Part shown: positions 50,503 to 58,991 of the stretch, piece after piece | Layout: every line of letters begins with the position of its first letter | Position numbering within the stretch: the first letter of the stretch is position 1 | NCBI GenBank assembly: GCA_050245915.1 | Contig: JBFWWZ010000006.1 | Location: 26,915-90,914 of the forward strand | Direction of reading: 5' to 3' | Origin: JBDSKH01 sp050245915 | GTDB lineage: Bacteria; Actinomycetota; Actinomycetes; Actinomycetales; Microbacteriaceae | Length of the DNA stretch: 64,000 nt | Notes under the pieces: model-generated | What the model was told of the DNA's origin: nothing | Seen by the model: the letters and a program-made list of their open reading frames with translations, nothing else | Database searches by the model: none | Translations under genes and position numbers: made by a program

Positions 50503-51497
50503 GATGTGTCGATCACGATTCCCGAGTGCTGATTCTGCGCCACCCAGCTGAACCACATCTCGAAGTAGAAGGGGATCGAGCGTCCCTCGGCGTCACGAAT
50601 TGCGAGGATACCGTCGTGAACCTGCAGGCTCACGATCGTGCCATCGACCTCGGCTTCGAGCGAGCCCACCTCACGCAACCCGAGCCACGGTACCGCCACT
50701 CGCTGCTCGCCGACGACGAACGCCGCCATGATCAGCTTGGCGGGATAGCGCTCATCCAGAATCGACGGGGCGAAGAGAAAGCTCTCGCTCTCGTCATAGT
50801 TGCCGTACGGGTTGCTTTCGTAGTCGCGGGCGAACCCGGTGTCAGCGCTGAGCACGAGCGCGTCGGGGTGAGAGTCGCGTACCTGGCCGAGGGTCAGCAG
50901 CTGGAACGGGTGCAGCGCGACCTCGGCGCCCACGAACTCGCCCGCGAGCGAGCGCCCCGTGCTCTGCTGCCACAACCCCTCCGTCTCGCGATCGAACATG
51001 ATCATGTTGCTCTCGATGAGCCCCCCGCTGACGCCGAATGTCGAGGCGACGCCGTTCGGCAGGGTTCGGTCGAACACGATCGCGCTGCCGCAGAGCGGGC
51101 AAAAGGTGATCGCGACAGGCACGCCGCCGACGGTGTCGTTGACGATCTCGTGCCAGACGAGCACGTTGTAGGGGTAGACGCGCACCCGATCTCCACCATC
51201 GTCGAGCACAACCGCCTGCACGTCGTCGTCCCAGCTGACCTGCTCGAGAGGCACGAAGGCCGGGGCATCCAAAGCGGGGATGCCGTCCCGACCTGGTCCG
51301 CCGGAGACCGCGTGGAAGATCGCGGGGTCGGCCGCGTCCCAGTCGATCCCCGGGAACTGGTGAGTGAGAAAGCGCGGCGGCTCAGTCGGCGTGCTGCCGT
51401 CGTCGCCGATCGGAAAGGCGGCCATGACCACGAACCCCGCGGCGACCACGCCGATGACGCTGAGCTCGAACAGCCGGAGTCTCATGGTGTATCCCAA
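50499..51497 (-). CDS. DUF3179 domain protein
   Basis: 332 aa (an internal ATG at 51485, MRLRLF, is an alternative start). An N-terminal membrane helix (LSVIGVVAAGFVVMAAFPIG) precedes a DUF3179 domain with its signature TFCPLCGSAIVFDRTL, YPYNVLVWHEIVNDTV and LWQQSTGRSLAGEFVG. The function of DUF3179 is unknown; the CPLC pair and coupling to thioredoxin and CcdA suggest a thiol- or metal-dependent extracytoplasmic role. Confidence 0.85.
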   Translation of the reverse strand: MGYTMRLRLFELSVIGVVAAGFVVMAAFPIGDDGSTPTEPPRFLTHQFPGIDWDAADPAIFHAVSGGPGRDGIPALDAPAFVPLEQVSWDDDVQAVVLDDGGDRVRVYPYNVLVWHEIVNDTVGGVPVAITFCPLCGSAIVFDRTLPNGVASTFGVSGGLIESNMIMFDRETEGLWQQSTGRSLAGEFVGAEVALHPFQLLTLGQVRDSHPDALVLSADTGFARDYESNPYGNYDESESFLFAPSILDERYPAKLIMAAFVVGEQRVAVPWLGLREVGSLEAEVDGTIVSLQVHDGILAIRDAEGRSIPFYFEMWFSWVAQNQHSGIVIDTS

Positions 51498-51595
51498 GGT
51501 CGATAGGTTCCGTCGATCAGGATAATCCTCGATAGAGTCGCGGCACTGGGTGCTAGCACACAGAACCTCAGAAGAAGAGGCCTGCTCTGGTTGGC

Positions 51596-52972
51596 ACGCA
51601 GGAGGCCGGCGGAGGTGAGGTCTACCTCGAGGTCGCCGCGATCGTCACGGTGTTGATCCTTGCCGGCCGCTATCTGGAGACCCGCGCCAAGCGGCGCTCC
51701 GGTAAGGCGCCTCGCGCGTTGTTGGAGATCGGCGCGAAAGACGCCACGGTGCGCCGCGACGGCGCCGAGACCTCTGTCTCAGTGGACCATTTGGTCCCCG
51801 GCGATACCGTTGTGGTGCGTCCCGGCGAGAAGATCCTCTCTGATGGGGTGGTGATGGAGGGCGCTGCCGCGGTCGATGAGAGCATGCTCACCGGCGAGTC
51901 CGCACCGGTCGAGGTTTCCCCCGGAGCATTCGTGACAGGCGCGACGGTCAACGTCGGCGGGCCCCCCGTCGTGAAGGTCACCCGCACCGGAGATGACACC
52001 GAGTTGGCGCGGATGAGTCGCCTGGTCGAGGAGGCGCAGACAGGTAAGGCGCAGATTCAGCGGCTTGCCGATCAGGTGTCGGCGGTCTTCGTACTGATCG
52101 TCATCGCCCTGGCCCTGGTCGCGTTCGCGGCGTGGTTGATCGGCGGCGCGGGTCTCGAGATCGCGTTCACAGCTGCAGTGACGACCTTGATCATCGCCCG
52201 CCCGTGCGCGCTGGGTCTCGCAACACCCACGGCGCTGCTGGTCTTCGCGACAAGTGGGCTCTCGCAGTGCCGGACGCACTCGCTGCGACGATCGCGACCG
52301 AGGAAGTCAGCGGGGCGACAGTTGTCGTGGTTGCCTGGGACGGCCAAGTCCGCGGGGCCATCAGCGTGGCCGACCCGGTCAAGCCCGGCAGTAGCGAAGC
52401 GATCGCCCGGCTGAAGCTGCTCGGGCTCACCCCGGTGTTGATGACGGGCGACAACGCCGGTGCGGCGCACCCGGTCGCAGCGATAGTCGGCATCGACGAC
52501 GTGCGTGCAGCCGTCACCCCCTCGGGGAAGCTCGACGCAATTCGACGGCTCCAGGCGGACGGGCACGTGGTCGCCATGGTCGGCGACGGCGTCAACGACG
52601 CCGCCGCATTGGCTGCCGCGAACTTGGGAATCGCGATGGGTACCGGCACCGACGCGGCGATGGGTGCGGCCGACATCACCATCGTCAGTGGGGACCTCCT
52701 GATGGTTCCGGAGGCGATCCGGCTCGCCCGCCGTACCCTCGGCACAATCAAGGGAAACCTGTTCTGGGCATTCGGCTACAAACGTCGCGGCGATTCCCGT
52801 GGCGATGCTCGCCCTGCTCAATCCGATCCTCGCGGGAGCGGCAATGGCGCTGTCGTCGGTGTTCGTCGTGACGAACAGCCTCCGACTGCGCAGCCTTCAC
52901 CGGCTCCCCGCACCCACCGCACTCGACTCCGCCACCCGGCATCCAGATGCCTCAGGGGAGCTGCATGCCTGA
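51596..52972 (+). pseudogene. Copper-type P-type ATPase remnant
   Basis: Homology begins abruptly at GGGEVYLEVAAIVTVLILAG (no start, no N-terminal metal domains) and runs through actuator motif MLTGESAPV and the TM motif ARPCALGLATPTALL. At about 52,257 it jumps to nucleotide/P-domain sequence (GQVRGAISVADPVKPGSSEA, VAMVGDGVNDAAAL), losing the DKTGT phosphorylation site, and changes frame. Near 52,780 one extra A (TACAAACGTC) causes another frameshift; removing it restores YNVAAIPVAMLALLNP and a normal end. The pump cannot work. A CopA-type Cu(I) exporter is the likely ancestor. Confidence 0.85.
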
Positions 52973-53040
52973 CGGATGGCGATTCGCCCGTCGCGGCAGG
53001 TCGCTTCTCGCGGGTGCGTCGAGGCGTGGTGAGGCGAGGG

Positions 53041-54393
53041 TCAGAGCATGGAGCCGAGGTCGGATCCGACCGTCGGGTACGCGGCGGTCGCGGACTTGAG
53101 CTGACGGGTCGTCAGACCGAGCTTCATCGCCAGCCCGAGCGTGTTGGAGAGCTCGCTGTACTCCGGGCCGAGCAAGTGCGCGCCCACGATCTGGTCGGTG
53201 GATCGATCGATGAGGATCTTGCTCGCGGCGGTCGTCTCCCCGATGCGGTAGTTGGAATACCAGCCGCTCGTGTCCCGAAAGCGCACGTCGAGATCGATGC
53301 CGCGGTCGCGGGCCTCTTGCTCGAGCATCCCGATGCGCACCAACTCGGGGACGGTGAATACGGCACTCGGAATCCCGGTGTAGTCGGGAACGGTGGTCGC
53401 CTTCTTCAGCATGTTCGAGGCCGCGACCTTTCCCTCGATGACGGCGACGGGGGTCAACGGCATCCCCGGTGTGTCGGCCGAGTCGCCGGCGGCGTACACG
53501 GAGGAGTTGGTCGTGCTGCGCAGGTCGCCGGAGACGGTCACGCCGTGGTCGCCGGCGGCGACGTCGGCGGCGTCGAGCGCGAGACCTGAGAGCTCCGGGA
53601 TCCGGCCGGCACCATGGACCGCGAGATCGCACTCGATCGTCTCGGCGACGCCGTCCCGTTGGATGCTGACCAGGAATCCCGTGGTGCTCTTGTCGATCCG
53701 GCTGACGATCGTCGAGCGCCGCAGTTCGACGCCGCTGGTGCTCCCGCGAGCGACGAGAAGCTCGACCAGGTCCGGGTCGAAACCCTTCAGGGGGCGCGGG
53801 CCGTGTTCGATGATCACCGGGGTACTCCCAGCCCGCGCGGCGATGTGGGCGAACTCGAACGAGATGAATCCTCCGCCGACGAACAGAATCCGCTTCGGGA
53901 GCGTCTCGAGATTCAAGAAGTCGGTGCTGTCGACCAGGAGCTCGTGGCCAGGGAAGTCGAGTGGCCGCGGTTCCGCTCCGGTGGCGATCAGAAAGTGTCG
54001 CGCCTCGTGCGGTGTGCCGTCGACCTCGATCCGACCGCGGTCGACGAACATCGCCGGGCCATGCAGCGTCACGACGCCGCTGCTGACCAAGGCGTTCTCC
54101 GTCTTCTGCGGGACGGGGTCGGTGAAGCCGTGCTTGTGTGCCATGAGGTCGCCCCAGTTGATCGCGAGGCCGTCCGCGTCGATACCCTTCCCGCGCATCA
54201 ATCGCGCGGCGTCGATGATCTCCGCGCCTCGTCGCAGAATCTTCTTCGGGTCGCATCCACGAAGCGCGCAGGTGCCGCCGTACGGCCGCTCGTCGACGAT
54301 CGCCACCTTCCAGCCCCGTGACGCGCACTTGTGCGCGGCGCCGATCCCCGCCATGCCGGCGCCGATCACGAACAGGTCGAAATCCATGGTCAT
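53041..54393 (-). CDS. Pyridine nucleotide-disulfide oxidoreductase (Lpd/MerA-like)
   Basis: 450 aa from the ATG at 54393 (AGGAG upstream). FAD loop GAGMAGIGAAHKCAS, redox pair GGTCALRGCDPKK, NAD(P)H loop ILFVGGGFISFEFAHIA and FAD motif VYAAGDSADTPGMPLTP. The dimerisation domain ends TAAYPTVGSDLGSML: the HxxxxE base motif of lipoamide dehydrogenase and the C-terminal CC of MerA are both absent, so neither name fits. Closely similar actinobacterial proteins share this ending. Encoded with a thioredoxin-like protein and divergent MerR, it may handle a metal or thiol stress substrate. Confidence 0.82.
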   Translation of the reverse strand: MTMDFDLFVIGAGMAGIGAAHKCASRGWKVAIVDERPYGGTCALRGCDPKKILRRGAEIIDAARLMRGKGIDADGLAINWGDLMAHKHGFTDPVPQKTENALVSSGVVTLHGPAMFVDRGRIEVDGTPHEARHFLIATGAEPRPLDFPGHELLVDSTDFLNLETLPKRILFVGGGFISFEFAHIAARAGSTPVIIEHGPRPLKGFDPDLVELLVARGSTSGVELRRSTIVSRIDKSTTGFLVSIQRDGVAETIECDLAVHGAGRIPELSGLALDAADVAAGDHGVTVSGDLRSTTNSSVYAAGDSADTPGMPLTPVAVIEGKVAASNMLKKATTVPDYTGIPSAVFTVPELVRIGMLEQEARDRGIDLDVRFRDTSGWYSNYRIGETTAASKILIDRSTDQIVGAHLLGPEYSELSNTLGLAMKLGLTTRQLKSATAAYPTVGSDLGSML

Positions 54394-54422
54394 CAAATCT
54401 CCTGGGTTTGCGAAACGCGGAA

Positions 54423-54722
54423 TCAGGCAGGGCCGACGGCCGCGCGAAGCTGCTCGAGCGTGGGAGCGCCCGCCGGCCCATCTGGCGTTCGGTAGATGCG
54501 GCACGCCAGACCGACGACCGCGCCCGCGTCCGCGAACGGGTCGGAGCCGTCGATGATGATGCTCGGCGACCCGTGGAAGCCGAGCTGTTCGGCGTGGTCG
54601 AATGTCTCGACGAGCTGGCGGCTCACCACGATGTCGGGTCGTTCGGCAGTTATCAGGTCGAGGCGTTCCTGCGCGACCTTCCAGTTCGGGCATCCATCGA
54701 AGTACTGCAGCACGATCTCCAT
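54423..54722 (-). CDS. Small thioredoxin-fold protein (DGCPNW type)
   Basis: 99 aa. The N-terminus LQYFDGCPNWKVAQERLD has a single Cys at the thioredoxin position, followed by GFHGSPSIIIDGSDPFAD with a typical SPS cis-Pro region. Small proteins of this type sit in MerR-controlled clusters beside the oxidoreductase downstream and may shuttle or bind thiophilic metal. It is first in the MerR-controlled operon (29 nt before the oxidoreductase). Confidence 0.7.
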   Translation of the reverse strand: MEIVLQYFDGCPNWKVAQERLDLITAERPDIVVSRQLVETFDHAEQLGFHGSPSIIIDGSDPFADAGAVVGLACRIYRTPDGPAGAPTLEQLRAAVGPA

Positions 54723-54729
54723 ACCTCGA

Positions 54730-54760
54730 CCGTAAACCTTCCCGTGCGCTGTAAGGTCAA
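54730..54760 (-). promoter_or_regulatory. MerR-type promoter/operator
   Basis: On the minus strand TTGACC (54760-54755) is followed, 18-19 nt later, by TTTACGG as -10. The overlong spacer contains the dyad ACCTT-N12-AAGGT (plus-strand 54736-54757). A stretched spacer with a central dyad is the hallmark of promoters activated by MerR-family DNA distortion. It drives the thioredoxin-like and oxidoreductase genes. Confidence 0.7.
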
Positions 54761-54798
54761 GAGTCTAGGTCAAATCGGCTTCGATCGAGAGGGAGATC

Positions 54799-55188
54799 AT
54801 GCGGATCGGAGAGGTCGCCGTCGCGGCAGGAACCAGCACGAAGACCTTGCGATTTTATGAGGAACAGGGACTGCTCCCCGAGGTCGGACGTACCCCGGCC
54901 GGCTACCGGGACTATTCGCCGGAGGCGGTCTCCCGGGTCGACTTCGTGCACCGCGGGCAAGCGGCCGGACTCACTCTCGCGGAGATCAAGCGGATCCTCG
55001 ACATTCGTGACCGCGACGGGGCTCCTTGCGAACACGTTCGCGATCTCCTGGACGCCAAGCTGGGGGATCTCGACCGACAGATCCGTCAGCTCAGCGAGCT
55101 CCGCGAGACCGTCGTCGGCCTCCGAGACCAGGCAGCCGTGCCCGAGCCGCACACGTGCCGCACGGATCAGGTCTGCCGATACCTCTGA
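54799..55188 (+). CDS. MerR-family metal-responsive regulator
   Basis: 129 aa with N-terminal HTH (MRIGEVAVAAGTSTKTLRFY, the typical YEEQGLL) and a long dimerisation helix. Cysteines at the metal-loop positions, APCEHV and the C-terminal HTCRTDQVCRYL, point to thiophilic metal or thiol sensing as in CueR/ZntR/MerR. GGGAG precedes the ATG. It is divergent from the operon it presumably controls. Confidence 0.85.
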   Translation: MRIGEVAVAAGTSTKTLRFYEEQGLLPEVGRTPAGYRDYSPEAVSRVDFVHRGQAAGLTLAEIKRILDIRDRDGAPCEHVRDLLDAKLGDLDRQIRQLSELRETVVGLRDQAAVPEPHTCRTDQVCRYL

Positions 55189-55247
55189 GGCTTTCCCGAT
55201 CCGGCACGGTCGACGAGCCGGACTCGAACGACCGCTCGACCGTCTCG

Positions 55248-55682
55248 TCAGCCGATCACGGCGTGCTCGAGGGCAACCCAGGGGAGCATCGCGCACTTGA
55301 TCCGGGCGGGATACCGGGACACCCCGTTGAGGGCGATGGCGTCCCCAAATCGTTCTTCGACGAGGTCGACTTGCCCGCGGGAGTGCAGCGCGGTGCGGAA
55401 GTCGTCGACGAGTGGTGTGACCTCGTTCACCGACATCCCCCCGATGAGGGTGGTGAGCATCGACGCCTAGGCCTGCGAGATCGAACATCCATGACCGGTC
55501 CAGCCGACCTCCTCAATGCGGTCGTCGACGACCCGCACGGCCAGCGTGACCTCGTCGCCGCAGGTGGGATTGACCTGGTGAGACGTGGCCGTCGGTGCTT
55601 CCAACAGCGCGCGTCGCTGCGGGTCCTTCTGATGGTCGAAGATCAGCTGCTGGTAGAGGCCCCGGAGGTCTTCTGTGCTCAT
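55248..55682 (-). pseudogene. sufU: sufU with an in-frame amber stop
   Basis: The frame reads MSTEDLRGLYQQLIFDHQ, NPTCGDEVTLAVRV, WTGHGCSISQA, then TAG (55469-55467), then ASMLTTLIGGMSVNEV, and ends ARIKCAMLPWVALEHAVIG. All three SufU cysteines (PTC, GHGC, IKC) are present across the break. In homologues the position is Ser (SISQASAS), so one base change TCG to TAG explains the stop. SufU is the zinc-dependent sulfur acceptor of SufS. The ATG overlaps the SufS stop (ATGA). Confidence 0.82.
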
Positions 55683-57004
55683 AGCGGGGCACTGAAGAAG
55701 GCCCGGGCCTCGCCAACGGCCTCGAGGAAGAAGTCGATCTCGGCCGCCGTCGTGTAGATCGAGCCGCTGGCGCGAGTGGTCGCGGTCAAGCCGAGGCGTC
55801 GATGCAGCGGTTGCGCGCAGTGGTGACCGACACGCACGGCGATGCCGCGATCGTCGAGAAACTGTCCGATGTCATGCGCGTGGATCCCCGCCACGTCGAA
55901 GCTGGCAAGACCCACCCTGTCACCACCACTCCCCAAGACTCGGACCCCCGGGATGGACGCAAGCCCGTCGATCAGTTGGTTGCTCATCTGCGTGCCGTGC
56001 GCCGCAACCCGGTCCATCCCGATCGAATCCAAATAGGTGACGGCTGCCGCCAGGGCGATCGCCTGAGACACGCGCTGTGTGCCGGCCTCGAAGCGCTGTG
56101 GAGGCGCCAAGAACTCTGCGGAATCCATGGTGACGGTCGTGATCATGGATCCCCCGGTGAGAAACGGAGGGAGCGAGCGCAGCAGCTCGCGTCGACCGTA
56201 GAGAACACCGATTCCGGTGGGTGCCAGCATCTTGTGGCCCGAGAAGACGGCGAAGTCCACGTCGAGCCCATGGAGGTCCAACGGGAGGTGGGGTGCGGAC
56301 TGGCATGCGTCCAACACCACGATCGCACCGACGGCATGGGCGCGATCGACGATCAGCTCGACCGGGTTGATCACGCCGAGCACGTTCGACACGTGGGAGA
56401 CGGCGACCACTCGAGTGCGGTCGTGGATGGTCTCTTCGAGCGCACCCGGGTCCAGCGCTCCATCGTCGTCCACGGGGATGAACCGCAGTCTGGCGCCGGT
56501 CCGCTGGGCAAGCTGCTGCCATGGAATCAGGTTGGCATGGTGTTCGAGTTCGGTGACCACGATCTCGTCGCCGGGCGTGATCGCCGTCGCCGCGTACTCG
56601 GGACCCGCGGTGCGGGCGTTCGAGAGCGCATAGGCGAGAAGGTTCACTCCCTCGGTCGCGTTCGAGGTCCAGACGATCTCGTCGGCCGCGGCGCCAACGA
56701 ATCCCGCAACGATCCCGCGGGCGCTTTCGAACTCCTCGGTGGCGAGCGCCGCGAACGTGTGTGCGCCGCGATGCACCGCCGAGTTACGGGATTCGTAGAA
56801 GGTGCGCTCGGCGTCGATCACCACACGTGGTTTGTGGGAGGTGGCACCGGAATCCAGGTAGGTGACTGGCCGGCCGTTGACCAGCACGGAGAGGTTCGGA
56901 AAGTCGGCTCGGATCTCCTCGATCTCCGACTCGAGAAGCGTCGACCCTGCCGACATGCTGCCACCGCTCTTCTGTCCGTGGTCGTGATGCCACCAGTCAA
57001 TCAC
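55679..57004 (-). CDS. sufS: SufS-type cysteine desulfurase
   Basis: 441 aa (a start at MSAGSTLL, 56956, is shorter and equally plausible). PLP-fold aminotransferase class V: LDSGATSHKPRVVIDAE, EHHANLIPWQQLA, DACQSAPHLPLD, PLP Lys in FSGHKMLAPTGIG and the persulfide Cys in RVGHHCAQPLHRRLG. It delivers sulfur from cysteine for Fe-S cluster assembly. Its partner sufU directly downstream is broken, so it may rely on another acceptor. Confidence 0.92.
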   Translation of the reverse strand: MIDWWHHDHGQKSGGSMSAGSTLLESEIEEIRADFPNLSVLVNGRPVTYLDSGATSHKPRVVIDAERTFYESRNSAVHRGAHTFAALATEEFESARGIVAGFVGAAADEIVWTSNATEGVNLLAYALSNARTAGPEYAATAITPGDEIVVTELEHHANLIPWQQLAQRTGARLRFIPVDDDGALDPGALEETIHDRTRVVAVSHVSNVLGVINPVELIVDRAHAVGAIVVLDACQSAPHLPLDLHGLDVDFAVFSGHKMLAPTGIGVLYGRRELLRSLPPFLTGGSMITTVTMDSAEFLAPPQRFEAGTQRVSQAIALAAAVTYLDSIGMDRVAAHGTQMSNQLIDGLASIPGVRVLGSGGDRVGLASFDVAGIHAHDIGQFLDDRGIAVRVGHHCAQPLHRRLGLTATTRASGSIYTTAAEIDFFLEAVGEARAFFSAPL

Positions 57005-57052
57005 CCGCTCGGTCCGAGATCGTCAACCTTCGGAACCGCCCGACGGCGAGCG

Positions 57053-57355
57053 CTACTCGACGACGGTGACTTCCTTCCAGAAAGCGACGTAGTTCGAGAA
57101 GTCGCTCCCTACGCGGTCGATTGCGCTCGAGTAGGGATGCGGGTAGCTCCAGGCGCGATCCCGGAGCGCTTCGCTGCCAGCCTTGACCGTGAAGTACTGG
57201 CACTCGCCTTTCCACGGGCAGGTATAGGGCGTCGGGCTTGTCGCCAACGCTCCCGGTGTGATGCTCTCGGGCGGGAAGTACCAGTTGCCCTCGATCTTGA
57301 TGAGGTCTTCTTTCGGAGCCTCGGCGAGTACGGTTTCTCCAATTACGGCCTTCAT
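57053..57355 (-). CDS. DUF427 domain protein
   Basis: 100 aa, essentially one DUF427 domain (MKAVIGETVLAEAPKEDLIK, GNWYFPPESI, YTCPWKGECQYFTV, WSYPHPYSSAIDRVGSDFSN). The fold is a small beta-barrel of unknown biochemical role. It lies 48 nt upstream of sufS on the same strand and may be co-transcribed. Confidence 0.88.
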   Translation of the reverse strand: MKAVIGETVLAEAPKEDLIKIEGNWYFPPESITPGALATSPTPYTCPWKGECQYFTVKAGSEALRDRAWSYPHPYSSAIDRVGSDFSNYVAFWKEVTVVE

Positions 57356-57506
57356 GGCGCGCCTCCTCCAGGGGTGCTCAGCGGTCTAGATGAGAACGTT
57401 AGGCAGAGGCGAAGACAGGTCACGGTGATGTGGCACACAGAAGTCGTGCGCGAGAGATGATGCGGTAGCTGTAGGGCCTTGTGGACCGGATCCGGAGGGG
57501 TGTGTG

Positions 57507-58991
57507 GTGACCGACTGGGGCTTCCTCGCGCGGTGGGAGCTGGCCACGCGTCCGATTCATCCGGAGAGCCGTTCGGCGATGGTGCGGCGGTGGGCGGAGT
57601 TGCCGACCGAGGCGCAGACCGACAATCAACTGCTCGGGCGCAGCGCGATCGGATGCGAGGGGACGCACGGTGTGTTCCCGAAATGCAATCTGACGTGCTC
57701 GCCGTGCTATCACTCGGCTGACGCCAACAAGGTCGGCATCGACGGGTCGCACACCCTTGCACAGGTTGAGGCGCAGATGGCGTTCGCCCGCGAGGCGCGC
57801 GGCCCGCGAGCTCACGTGCAGCTGATCGGGGGTGAGGTGAGCCTGCTTCCCGCCGACGACCATGCGGCCGCATTGGCGATCATGCGACGGTACGGACGCG
57901 AGCCCATGTCGATGACGCACGGCGACTTCGACGACGACTACCTCCGGGACGTGGTCCTCGATGCACGGGGCAAGCCGCGATTCGATCGAGTGTCCTTCGC
58001 GGCCCACTTCGACTCGTTGATGCGCGGGCGGCGCGGCCTGGTCCGGCCGCGCGGTGAAGCCGAACTCAATCCGTTCCGGGCTCAGTTCGCTCAGATGTTC
58101 GTCGACCTGAAACGCGATCATGGCGTGCGGTCGTACCTCGCCCACAACATGACCGTCACCCCCTCGAACCTGCCCGAAGTGGCGGAAGCGGTGCAGGCGG
58201 TGCTGGGGATGCCGTTCGACATGATGTCGTTCCAGCCTGCCGCGTTCATCGGCGATGACCGCCGCTGGAAGGAGGACTTCTCGGCGGTGTCGATCGACAC
58301 CGTCTGGGAGCAGGTCGAAGCCGGGGCGGGCCAGCGCCTTCCGTGGCAGGCCACGCAATTCGGTCATCCGTCCTGCAACCGCTACACCACCGGCGTGCTG
58401 GTCGATGGTCGGTTCGTCGTCGCGCTGGATCCCGACGATCCGCGCGACCTTGCCGCACGCGACACCCTGCTGGCCCATGTGGGCGGGATGGTGTTCGGCG
58501 GCACTGCCTGGCCGGTGCTGGCCGTGAAGATCGTGCGCTCGTTGCTGCGGCATCCTGGTGATGCCGGGGTGGCGGTCGGCCAGGTCGCTCGCATCATCCG
58601 CCGTGCCGGGGGTCTGCGCGCGGTAATGGGTGCCGTCGTGCGTCGACGAGTGTCGTTTCGAACTTTCGTCGTGCACAGCTTCATGGATGCGGAACAGGTG
58701 GCGCCGGCCTGGGCCCTTCTCGAAGATGGAGAGATGAGCGATGACGCGGCGGTGCGGGAGACGCAGGTTCGGTTGCAGTCGTGCTCCTACGCGATGAGCC
58801 ACCCGGCCGACGGCCGACTCGTGCCCGCCTGTGTGCAGCATTCGATTCTCGACCCGGGGGAGACCCGTCAGTTGCGTACCCTCTTGCCGCTCACGACAGC
58901 CCCACCCGGGAGCCGACCACAAGGTCTCACATCGGTACGACAGACACGATCTCCAGCGGCAGGTCGACCGTCACCGAGTCTGCAACGCTGA
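57507..58991 (+). CDS. Radical SAM protein
   Basis: 494 aa from the GTG at 57507 (GGAGGGG upstream; a GTG 3 nt earlier is possible). The 4Fe-4S motif CNLTCSPCYH (CxxxCxxC) is intact, followed by VQLIGGEVSLLP (GGE SAM motif). A C-terminal part has further cysteines (GHPSCNRYTTG, LQSCSYAMSH, PACVQHS) that could hold an auxiliary cluster. The reaction is unknown. The last 65 nt overlap the convergent ABC ATPase gene. Confidence 0.87.
   Translation: MTDWGFLARWELATRPIHPESRSAMVRRWAELPTEAQTDNQLLGRSAIGCEGTHGVFPKCNLTCSPCYHSADANKVGIDGSHTLAQVEAQMAFAREARGPRAHVQLIGGEVSLLPADDHAAALAIMRRYGREPMSMTHGDFDDDYLRDVVLDARGKPRFDRVSFAAHFDSLMRGRRGLVRPRGEAELNPFRAQFAQMFVDLKRDHGVRSYLAHNMTVTPSNLPEVAEAVQAVLGMPFDMMSFQPAAFIGDDRRWKEDFSAVSIDTVWEQVEAGAGQRLPWQATQFGHPSCNRYTTGVLVDGRFVVALDPDDPRDLAARDTLLAHVGGMVFGGTAWPVLAVKIVRSLLRHPGDAGVAVGQVARIIRRAGGLRAVMGAVVRRRVSFRTFVVHSFMDAEQVAPAWALLEDGEMSDDAAVRETQVRLQSCSYAMSHPADGRLVPACVQHSILDPGETRQLRTLLPLTTAPPGSRPQGLTSVRQTRSPAAGRPSPSLQR

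Noticed and set aside
53041..54393. Naming the flavoprotein mercuric reductase or lipoamide dehydrogenase
   Set aside because: Neither the C-terminal CC of MerA nor the His-Glu dyad of lipoamide dehydrogenase is present; no merT, merP or merB is nearby.
55467..55469. Programmed recoding (pyrrolysine-type) of the TAG in sufU
   Set aside because: No pyrrolysine genes or insertion signals are visible and the replaced residue is an ordinary Ser; a point mutation is simpler.
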